Source: Planctomycetaceae bacterium
GTDB lineage: Bacteria > Planctomycetota > Planctomycetia > Planctomycetales > Planctomycetaceae
Direction: 5' to 3'
Assembly (NCBI GenBank): GCA_028284485.1
Contig: JANQRQ010000090.1
Location: 1 to 32,220, forward strand
DNA: 32,220 bases
The translations under genes were made by a program, and so were the position numbers. The notes under the pieces were generated by a model. That model made no database searches and was not told the origin of the DNA. It saw nothing but the letters and a program-made list of their open reading frames with translations. This document shows positions 26,251 to 32,220 of the stretch, in pieces. Each line of letters opens with the position of its first letter. The stretch's first letter is position 1.

Positions 26251-26805
26251 CTACTTCTGATCCAGCATCGCCAGCGCCTGCTCGATTCCGTCTTCCAGAT
26301 CGCCAGAATCGCGATTCCACACGATTTCGCCGTCCGGCATGACGACCCAATAGGCGGGAATCATATTGGCTTCAAAACCGATCAATGTTTCGACGGCGCC
26401 GTAGCCATTGACCCATTCGATATTTGCTCGATCTAAGAACTCTTCGATCTCCGGAAGACTATCGGGGCCTTCGGCAGTCAGTCCGATGAAGACGACTCCG
26501 GAATCTTTGTACTTCTGATACGATTCGACGAGATGTGGTGCTTGGGCGAAGCAGGGTCCGCACCACGATGCCCAGGCATCGACGACGAGAATCTTATCAG
26601 ACATACTTTCCGGAGTCGGGGCATCGCCATTGATCCAACCGGCCGCTTTGATCGGCGGAGCAACGGCTCCAGGTTGTAAACCGCTGGATGTTGTCAGCCC
26701 AAGACCGCCACCTTGTTTCAGCCACCAGACCAATCCCAGGCTGATGGTCACGGCGGCAACGGCGACAAGAGTAAAGTCAGAGAGTGAGGTTTTTTTGGTT
26801 CCCAT
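26251..26805 (-). CDS. Membrane-anchored TlpA-family thioredoxin-like protein
   Basis: A 184-residue protein with an uncleaved-looking N-terminal helix (FTLVAVAAVTISLGLVWWL, 11-29) followed by a glycine-rich linker and a thioredoxin domain. The active site is WASWCGPCFAQAP with Cys82 and Cys85, the classical CGPC of reductants such as TlpA/ResA. The cis-Pro is in NMIPAYWVV (Pro150). It most likely reduces exported proteins, for example apocytochromes, consistent with the two multihaem-type proteins encoded nearby, but no cytochrome maturation gene is adjacent. The length is normal for the family. No strong Shine-Dalgarno precedes the ATG at 26805. Function as a thiol-disulfide oxidoreductase is confident; the partner is inference. 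Confidence 0.9.
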   Translation of the reverse strand: MGTKKTSLSDFTLVAVAAVTISLGLVWWLKQGGGLGLTTSSGLQPGAVAPPIKAAGWINGDAPTPESMSDKILVVDAWASWCGPCFAQAPHLVESYQKYKDSGVVFIGLTAEGPDSLPEIEEFLDRANIEWVNGYGAVETLIGFEANMIPAYWVVMPDGEIVWNRDSGDLEDGIEQALAMLDQK

Positions 26806-26985
26806 AACAGTTGCTTGGCCAAACTGTTGATGCCAACGAATCTATCGAAATGGCCGGCGTGCTGTTTCTGAGTCAGAAGCAGCAAATTCCCGACTCACGG
26901 CAATTCACAAATCCGGTGTATGAAAACGCTCCGACTGACATCTGTTCATAACAAATTCTATGCAGTCGAGGGTGTCCAGTCTGTA

Positions 26986-27013
26986 TTCCTTTTTACATAT
27001 CTCGAAAAAGGAA
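26986..27013 (-). terminator. AT-rich hairpin downstream of the M32 carboxypeptidase gene
   Basis: A perfect 9-bp inverted repeat, TTCCTTTTT at 26986-26994 and AAAAAGGAA at 27005-27013, with a 10-base loop. It lies 12 bases beyond the stop of the minus-strand carboxypeptidase gene, where a terminator is expected. The T-rich side is inside the stem, not after it, so it is an imperfect intrinsic terminator. Confidence 0.4.
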
Positions 27014-27025
27014 AACTCGCGGTCG

Positions 27026-28543
27026 TTACAAGCCGTAAAGGGCGTCATACTTGGCGTGCAAATGTTGCATTAGCGGCTCGTGCGACAAGGGTTCTCCCGT
27101 GACGACTTCGACTAGCCGATGTGCGCGAAATTGTTTGCCCCTCATATGAATGTTGGAATTCAGCCACGATTTCAATTCGGCAAACTCGCCGCGGCCGAAA
27201 CATTCGGGCAAATCGCCCAGTTCTTCGCGGGCAGTCGCAAAGAACTGCGACGCATACATGTTCCCCAACGCGTATGTGGGAAAATAGCCGATTAAGCCGG
27301 CACTCCAGTGGATATCCTGTAGGCAACCTTGCGAGTCGTTCGGCGGTGTGATGTCAAAATACTTCGTGAACGATTCATTCCAGATCTCTGGAAGATCGGC
27401 CGGCGACAGGTCACCAGAGATGAGCGGTTTTTCCAATTCGAATCGCAGCATGATGTGTAGGTTATAAGTTACCTCGTCCGCTTCGACGCGAATGAAAGAC
27501 GACCGCACATCGTTAATGGCAGCGTAAAAGTCTTCGACGCCGACGTCGCCGAGGGCTTCGGGAAAGTTCTTCTGCGCCGTGGAGTAAAAGCAACTCCAAA
27601 ACGGTCGACTGCGACCGACAAGGTTTTCCCACATGCGTGATTGCGACTCATGTATGCCCAGAGAGACCGATTCCCCCATGGGTGTGCCATAGGCACCGGG
27701 GTTGAGTCCTTGCTCGTAGATGCCATGACCGGCTTCGTGCATCGTCCCGAAGAACGCACCGGGAAAGTGGTGCTCGTCATAGCGAGTGGTCAGGCGGCAG
27801 TCGCCCGGTCCGACGCCCATGCAAAACGGGTGTGCCGTAACGTCCAGCCGACCCTTGTTAAAGTCAAATCCAATTTGTCGCGCGACAGCCGTGCCAAACG
27901 TGCGTTGCGCTTCGATGGGGTAGCTTCGCGTGAGAATGGAAATGTCGGGTTGCTTGCCGCTTTCGCGAATCGCAGCGACCAATTCGACCAGCTCATCCCG
28001 AAGTGCAGAAAAAGAGGCCTCAATTTCTGCCGACGAAGCGCCCGGCTCGTATTCATCAAGCAGCGCATCGTAAGGAATGCCGTCGCCGTACCCGATGGCT
28101 TCGGCTTCTTCCCTTTTGAGGGCGACGACCTTTTCCAGCCAGGGAAGGAAAGTTGCAAAATTCGACTCCTTGCGTGCGCTCACCCAGGCTTGCTGCGACA
28201 ATGAAATCACTCGTGAAGTTTCTTCGACGAGCCGTTTCGGTAGCCGAGTCGCGCGATTGTAATTGCGGCGTGCCTCGCGAATATTGACAGCCAGTGGAGA
28301 ATCGACATCGCCGGTATCGCCGGCTGCTTCCAACTCACTGAGTAGCTCGCCGATTCGTGGGGTTGTCGCCTGTTCATGCGCGATACCCGCCAAGAGGCTT
28401 AACTGACTCGCCCGATGTTCGGCACCTTCGGCCGGCAGGTAAGTTTGTTCGTCCCAGCAAAGCAACTCGCTGCACGACTTTAGCAGAGTGACCTTCTGCA
28501 ATTGTTCGATTAGCTCGTCATACAACTTGGCAGTCGTTGTCAT
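27026..28543 (-). CDS. Metallocarboxypeptidase, M32 family
   Basis: A 505-residue M32 carboxypeptidase (thermostable carboxypeptidase Taq type), which removes C-terminal residues from peptides with broad specificity except Pro. All family motifs are present in order: HPF (TAHPFCMG), DxRxT (GDCRLTTRY), the zinc motif HEAGH in MHEAGHGIYEQGL, the HESQ segment (IHESQSRMWEN) with the third ligand Glu, VTYNLHI, and GCLQDIHWSAGLIGYFPTYALG. The zinc motif reads HEAGHGIYEQ where characterised members often have HExGHALYEQ. The length is the usual 500. GAGG seven bases upstream supports the ATG at 28543. No signal peptide is present, so it acts in the cytoplasm, probably in peptide recycling. It is followed by a hairpin and appears to be transcribed alone. 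Confidence 0.95.
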   Translation of the reverse strand: MTTTAKLYDELIEQLQKVTLLKSCSELLCWDEQTYLPAEGAEHRASQLSLLAGIAHEQATTPRIGELLSELEAAGDTGDVDSPLAVNIREARRNYNRATRLPKRLVEETSRVISLSQQAWVSARKESNFATFLPWLEKVVALKREEAEAIGYGDGIPYDALLDEYEPGASSAEIEASFSALRDELVELVAAIRESGKQPDISILTRSYPIEAQRTFGTAVARQIGFDFNKGRLDVTAHPFCMGVGPGDCRLTTRYDEHHFPGAFFGTMHEAGHGIYEQGLNPGAYGTPMGESVSLGIHESQSRMWENLVGRSRPFWSCFYSTAQKNFPEALGDVGVEDFYAAINDVRSSFIRVEADEVTYNLHIMLRFELEKPLISGDLSPADLPEIWNESFTKYFDITPPNDSQGCLQDIHWSAGLIGYFPTYALGNMYASQFFATAREELGDLPECFGRGEFAELKSWLNSNIHMRGKQFRAHRLVEVVTGEPLSHEPLMQHLHAKYDALYGL

Positions 28544-28899
28544 GAATCGACCTCGTGAATCATCACACGGATAACGATGGGAATCGCTGGTGCCGCGTTG
28601 GTTCCCGGTAATTCCATGATGTCCCGCGCGTCCATCGTCGTATTTATGGAATGCGGGCCTGGACTTTCAAGGGGCTGGAAGCCGCAATTCGCTCGATTCA
28701 ATCAAAATGCTTATCGGCCTACAACGTGCGACGTTGCTTTGTGGCCGTAACAATCGTGATTTGGCCTTCGGTTGCTGGCTTCCACGAGTCAGGTCCGCCC
28801 ACCAAAGAACGAATGGCATAACCCTGAGAAATCACTTCGATTGCTCGCCAACTTTGGTCGGAAGTGCCTGGCAACTCGTCCGCGATCGCGGCCCGAAGA
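28544..28899. other. 356-base intergenic region
   Basis: This lies between the mmsA stop and the carboxypeptidase start, both on the minus strand. It must hold the carboxypeptidase promoter. A perfect 6-bp hairpin CAACGT-GCG-ACGTTG at 28722-28736 and a 12-base palindrome around GCGATCGC near 28879-28891 are visible, neither with a U-tract. A 78-codon minus-strand frame (28719-28955) overlaps the mmsA end and shows no family I know, so I do not call it. Confidence 0.4.
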
Positions 28900-30426
28900 T
28901 CAGGTCTTCTTCGAAGGTGCCGAGTTCCAAATCGAGTCGCCCGCTGTATCGCCATGAGGATGAAACCAACGGGACATGGTGACTTTTTTGCGGGTATAAA
29001 AGTCGATGGCCTCTTCGCCTTGAATATGGAGATCTCCGTAGAACGATTGATTCCAACCTGTAAACGGGAGCCAGGCCATCGGTGCCGGCACGCCGACGTT
29101 GATGCCGATCATCCCGGCGGGCGATCGACGTTGGAATTCGCGGGCAGCGAAACCATTCGAAGTATAAATCGACGCTCCGTTTCCGAATCGGCTATGTTTG
29201 TTAAACGCAATTGCTTCGTCCAGGTTTTGTGCACGGATCACCGACAAAACGGGTCCGAAGATCTCTTCGGTGGCGACCCGCATTTCGGGCCGGACATTGT
29301 CAATCACGCTGGGGCGCAACAAGAAACCGTCCCCTTCGAATTCAGCCCGCCCGTCGAGTGCAACCGTAGCGCCTTCCCCTTGTGCAATATCCAAATAGGA
29401 CGCGATCCTTTCTTGTTCGCTCCGTCGGATGACCGGGCCCATGTCGACCTCTTCGGTGTCTTCGGTTGGTCCCACGCGCATTTTTGTCGCGTAGTCACAC
29501 AGGCCTTCAACCAATTCGTCACCGATTGGACCGACAGCAATGGCGATACTGGATGCCATGCAGCGCTGCCCGGCACAACCGAATGCCGCCTCGGCTAACG
29601 CTTTGACCGCGATTTTCAAATCGGCATCGGGCATGATGACGAAGTGGTTCTTCGCGCCTCCCGCGGCTTGCACACGTTTGCCGGCCTGCGTTCCGGTTTG
29701 GTAGATCGATTGCGCGACCGGCGTTGAACCGACGAAGGAAACAGCTGCAACGGACGGATGGTTGATTAACGCGTCGACGCATTCGCGATCGCCATGCACG
29801 ATATTGAAGACGCCCGGCGGACATCCCGCTTCGGTGAGTAATTCGCCGATACGAACAGCTGTTAGCGGAACTTTTTCCGATGGTTTGAGAATAAACGTGT
29901 TGCCGCAGACGATCGCGACGGGAAACATCCACATCGGGACCATCGCCGGAAAATTAAACGGCGTGATCCCGAGGCAAACGCCGACCGGGTGGCGTTCGAT
30001 GTCGGCGTCGATGTTTGTTGCCAGATTTGGGGCTGTGCGACCCATGATGAGGCTCGGGATTCCGCAGGCAAATTCGACAACTTCGATGCCGCGGCGAATT
30101 TCGGCGCGAGATTCAGCCAAGGTCTTGCCATGTTCCCGCGTAATTAATCGCGCCAAGTCGTTCAGGTTTCGTTCCAAGAGTTCGCGATAGCGAAACATCA
30201 GCCGAGCGCGTTCGATAACCGGGGTCGCGCTCCATTCTTCGAGGGCAGAATTGGCGGCTGCAACCACGCCGGCTGCTTCGTCCGCCGTACAAAGTGGGAC
30301 ACGTGCGATCACAGTACCCTGTGACGGGTTGTAAACGTCGCCCCAGCGCGTCGTGGCGCTCGAGGTCCAACGTCCGTTATCCAACACGGGGACATTGGTA
30401 GTGGGAGAAGCCTTGGAATCCAGCAT
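28900..30426 (-). CDS. mmsA: CoA-acylating methylmalonate-semialdehyde dehydrogenase
   Basis: A 508-residue aldehyde dehydrogenase of the MMSDH subgroup, which oxidises methylmalonate semialdehyde (or malonate semialdehyde) with NAD and CoA to propionyl-CoA (or acetyl-CoA) and CO2. Diagnostic points are GITPFNFPAMVPMWM with Asn158, ILKPSEKVPL with Lys181, FVGSTPVAQ, AGGAKNH where ordinary ALDHs have the general-base Glu, and the catalytic Cys289 in CAGQRCMA. The ending FYTRKKVTMSRWF is typical, with about 20 extra residues after it. AAGGGG seven bases before the ATG at 30426 is a strong ribosome binding site. It acts in the cytoplasm in valine, inositol or hydroxypropionate breakdown. It lies 116 bases downstream of the transhydrogenase gene in the same direction; no other valine or inositol gene is adjacent. 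Confidence 0.94.
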   Translation of the reverse strand: MLDSKASPTTNVPVLDNGRWTSSATTRWGDVYNPSQGTVIARVPLCTADEAAGVVAAANSALEEWSATPVIERARLMFRYRELLERNLNDLARLITREHGKTLAESRAEIRRGIEVVEFACGIPSLIMGRTAPNLATNIDADIERHPVGVCLGITPFNFPAMVPMWMFPVAIVCGNTFILKPSEKVPLTAVRIGELLTEAGCPPGVFNIVHGDRECVDALINHPSVAAVSFVGSTPVAQSIYQTGTQAGKRVQAAGGAKNHFVIMPDADLKIAVKALAEAAFGCAGQRCMASSIAIAVGPIGDELVEGLCDYATKMRVGPTEDTEEVDMGPVIRRSEQERIASYLDIAQGEGATVALDGRAEFEGDGFLLRPSVIDNVRPEMRVATEEIFGPVLSVIRAQNLDEAIAFNKHSRFGNGASIYTSNGFAAREFQRRSPAGMIGINVGVPAPMAWLPFTGWNQSFYGDLHIQGEEAIDFYTRKKVTMSRWFHPHGDTAGDSIWNSAPSKKT

Positions 30427-30516
30427 GATCGATCCCCTTAACGAGCAACATTTACCAACTGCTGATGCCTCAATGTTGAACCTTCCCTAACACTTTTACT
30501 ATCGCCGGAAGACCGA

Positions 30517-30531
30517 AGCTGGCGTCCAGCT
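30517..30531. repeat. Short hairpin between transhydrogenase and mmsA
   Basis: AGCTGG at 30517-30522 and CCAGCT at 30526-30531 form a perfect 6-bp stem with a 3-base loop, 12 bases beyond the transhydrogenase stop. No U-tract follows on the minus strand, so read-through into mmsA remains plausible. Confidence 0.3.
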
Positions 30532-30542
30532 GACCTTTCAGG

Positions 30543-31826
30543 TTACCAAATTGTCATTGAGTCGCGGAACAATTGAGTCAATTCCGCCTCTCCTGCCGGA
30601 CGCGGCGACAGCTTAGTGACTCGATGTTGCGGCAGCGTCCCAGCGACTAACTGGGGAATGTCCGCCTCGGTGTAGCCGACAGCATGTAGACCGTTTGGCA
30701 TATTCAGTTCTCTCATGAGCTGCACGACTCGCTGCGCCAAGACTTCGCCGGCGTCCTCCGGAGCGACATCGGTTGTGTCGGTTCCCAAGGCTTGTGCTGC
30801 GCGCAAATGTCGCTCGGGACACGTCGAAGCCGTGAAACACGCGACAGCCGGAGTATGCAAGATGACTGAAATCCCATGGGGTACGATTGGATGGTCGACG
30901 TCGAATCCATCCGGCTGGAAGTTGCGGACCATACCGGCGACGGGATACGACATACCATGCGGCAAATGGACTCCTGCATTACCGAAGCCGATGCCAGCGA
31001 TGGCAGCAGCGAGCAACATATTCTGACGAGCTTCGTCGTCGGTCGGGTCGGTCACAGCGCGGGGGAGGAATTCGGCAACCAATTCCAACGCATGCAATGC
31101 CCAAATATCGCTGACCGGATTCGATCCCTGGTAAGCGGGCCGTTCCAGGGGTCGGGCCGGTTTCGGCCGGCGGTTGAATGGCAAGGCCGTGTAGGACTCG
31201 AGTGCGTGGCTTAATACGTCGAGCCCCGACGAAGCTGCGACGGCAGGCGGCAACGTGCGGGTATTGTCTGAATCGACAATGCCTAGTGTCGGTTTGAGGT
31301 AGCGGTGGGCAATTCCGGTTTTGGCTTTCTGTTCCAAGTAATCAAAGATTGCCACACCGGTCGTCTCGCTGCCGGTACCAGCAGTCGTCGGAATTGCGAT
31401 GAGTGGTGAGAGCGGCGCCGGGACTGGCAGGCCTTTGCCGATGGGAGCATTGACGTAGTCAAAAAACTCAGCCGGATGCGTGGAGTACAAATTCGCCGCT
31501 TTAGCCGTGTCGATGGTGCTGCCCCCACCGACGGCGACAAAGGCGTCAAACTGTCCGTCGGTGGCGACGTTCGCAGCTTGGCGAAAGCTTTGGTCGGTCG
31601 GCTCGATGGAGACCGCGTCGAAAATGTCGTAGTCGATATTCGCCGCCTTCAACGACTCGCTTACCGTTTCGCCTGTCGGTGTTGGTTTCAATTTGGGGTC
31701 GATGATGACCAAAACGCGTTTCGCTCCCAAATCGCCGAGATCCATACCGACCTCTCGGGTCGTACCGGCTCCGAACCGGAGATTGGAAGCCGACATTTGA
31801 AAAGCGGAATCGAATTCAGAACTCAC
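30543..31826 (-). CDS. Hydroxyacid-oxoacid transhydrogenase (ADHFE1-like iron-containing ADH)
   Basis: A 427-residue group III, iron-containing alcohol dehydrogenase whose motifs match animal ADHFE1 closely: SASNLRFGAGTTREVGMDL, FVAVGGGSTIDTAKAANLY, IPTTAGTGSETTGVAIFDY, AYQGSNPVSDIWALHAL and GFGNAGVHLPHGMSYPVAG. That enzyme moves a hydride from 4-hydroxybutyrate (or similar hydroxyacid) to 2-oxoglutarate, giving succinate semialdehyde and D-2-hydroxyglutarate with tightly bound NAD. Metal ligands by alignment to FucO are Asp203, His207, His290 and His317. I set the start at GTG 31826 because AAGGAGG lies five bases upstream. The ATGs at 31841 and 31877 sit on or before that ribosome binding site. 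No mitochondrial-style leader is present. It lies upstream of mmsA and may share its transcript. Confidence 0.93.
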   Translation of the reverse strand: MSSEFDSAFQMSASNLRFGAGTTREVGMDLGDLGAKRVLVIIDPKLKPTPTGETVSESLKAANIDYDIFDAVSIEPTDQSFRQAANVATDGQFDAFVAVGGGSTIDTAKAANLYSTHPAEFFDYVNAPIGKGLPVPAPLSPLIAIPTTAGTGSETTGVAIFDYLEQKAKTGIAHRYLKPTLGIVDSDNTRTLPPAVAASSGLDVLSHALESYTALPFNRRPKPARPLERPAYQGSNPVSDIWALHALELVAEFLPRAVTDPTDDEARQNMLLAAAIAGIGFGNAGVHLPHGMSYPVAGMVRNFQPDGFDVDHPIVPHGISVILHTPAVACFTASTCPERHLRAAQALGTDTTDVAPEDAGEVLAQRVVQLMRELNMPNGLHAVGYTEADIPQLVAGTLPQHRVTKLSPRPAGEAELTQLFRDSMTIW

Positions 31827-31831
31827 GAAAG

Positions 31832-31838
31832 CCTCCTT
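31832..31838 (-). promoter_or_regulatory. Strong Shine-Dalgarno deciding the transhydrogenase start
   Basis: On the minus strand this reads AAGGAGG, a full match to the anti-Shine-Dalgarno core, five bases before a GTG at 31826-31824. It lies immediately after an in-frame ATG (31841), so that ATG is unlikely to be the real start. The resulting N-terminus SSEFDSAFQMSASNLRFG aligns with the mature start of ADHFE1-type proteins. Confidence 0.75.
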
Positions 31839-32029
31839 CATGCGAACCGGCGATCGAATGCCATTGGCACGTTGCAACCCATTGCCGGTGAAGTGGTCTC
31901 AGGGCTGTGCGGCACTCGGTAGGGAGTGTATGGTACTCAGGCAGGCATTATTGTATCGATCTCGACGCCGAAATTCCGAATCGGATTAACGGTTTCTCAA
32001 CCGAATCCTGGGGAGTCCAGCGAGTGAGT

Positions 32030-32161
32030 ATGGCACAGTCGGAAGACGTGGGAAGCGTGACTTGTAGCATTCGGGGCGCCGTTGTCGCCGGAAGTTGGCA
32101 GACCTGCACCTTGACGTACACAGCCGGATTCGCCTTCATCCAACTTAATGATTTTGAATGA
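32030..32161 (+). pseudogene. Fragment resembling the N-terminus of a DUF3604-type planctomycete protein
   Basis: The 43-codon frame from ATG 32030 to TGA 32159-32161 contains VGSVTCSIRGAVVAGSWQ followed by TCTLTYTAG. From memory this resembles the opening beta-strands of large planctomycete proteins of the DUF3604 kind, which read roughly GSV-P-GP-AGSxQTxTLTYTAG before a GIDD-G segment. Here the resemblance stops after TYTAG: the frame continues FAFIQLNDFE and ends. No continuation is evident in the other frames to the window end. It is best explained as a decayed or truncated gene start, but it could be a chance match or an unrelated small protein. Confidence 0.35.
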
Positions 32162-32220
32162 ATTTTTTACTTGAATTTGTCTTAGCAAGTTTTCGCCAGC
32201 CAATGATCTACTTAATAGTG

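Larger units (their letters stand above)
31827..32220. other. Right-edge non-coding stretch with one short fragment
   Basis: Apart from the AAGGAGG site on the minus strand at 31832-31838 that serves the transhydrogenase, this stretch shows only the gene fragment described at 32030-32161. Past 32160 the sequence turns AT-rich and I see no gene start before the window ends. Confidence 0.4.

Noticed and set aside
27641-28204. 187-codon forward open frame
   Set aside because: It is antisense to the M32 carboxypeptidase gene, which has all family motifs across this stretch.
28719-28955. Minus-strand open frame of 78 codons downstream of mmsA
   Set aside because: It overlaps the end of mmsA in another frame and lacks a ribosome binding site and any family motif.
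1-32220. tRNA, rRNA, CRISPR array, complete insertion sequence or prophage
   Set aside because: Read for on both strands; no regularly spaced repeats, integrase, intact transposase or phage structural gene was seen, though a tRNA could be missed by eye.

Overview
The window reads as chromosome of a planctomycete. The strongest signs are families seen mainly in that phylum: a PSCyt1/PSCyt2(DUF1549)/PSD1(DUF1553) protein with two CxxCH sites, a DUF1501 protein next to it, and a PVC-type haem-binding beta-propeller protein. Most other products also carry signal peptides or a Tat signal. I see no rRNA, tRNA, CRISPR array, complete insertion sequence or phage gene. Genus cannot be fixed from what I can read.

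Layout. (1) 1-1447: the 3' end of an RTX/haemolysin-type calcium-binding protein, converging on an MGT-type glycosyltransferase. (2) 1953-9090: a four-gene forward block made of an exported two-TM auxiliary protein, an ABC ATPase, a permease that is an internal tandem duplication, and an exported HEAT-repeat protein. (3) 9235-10185: a conserved-looking protein I do not recognise. (4) 10244-15793: exported hydrolases, namely a neutral ceramidase-family protein on the minus strand, divergent from a forward run of exported nitrilase-family hydrolase, Tat-exported PhoD phosphatase/phosphodiesterase and GH33-type sialidase. (5) 15875-23256: a minus-strand planctomycete cytochrome set (PVC-type haem protein, then PSCyt1-PSD1 protein, then DUF1501). 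(6) 23340-23408: a long REP-like hairpin, followed by an exported cyclase-family (kynurenine-formamidase-like) hydrolase. (7) 24956-26805: two convergent thioredoxin-fold proteins, one exported with a carboxypeptidase-regulatory-like domain and one membrane anchored. (8) 27026-31826: minus-strand metabolic genes for an M32 carboxypeptidase, a CoA-acylating methylmalonate-semialdehyde dehydrogenase (mmsA) and a hydroxyacid-oxoacid transhydrogenase very like animal ADHFE1. (9) The right edge has a short fragment resembling the N-terminus of a DUF3604-type planctomycete protein.

How it may fit together (inference). The exported hydrolases, sialidase and cytochrome set suggest an organism that breaks down complex organic matter at or outside the cell surface. 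The transhydrogenase/mmsA pair would channel hydroxyacids through a semialdehyde to an acyl-CoA. The two most unusual items are the ABC block with its duplicated permease and the transhydrogenase-mmsA pairing. Start sites were chosen from Shine-Dalgarno spacing and signal peptides; several differ from the longest open frame.
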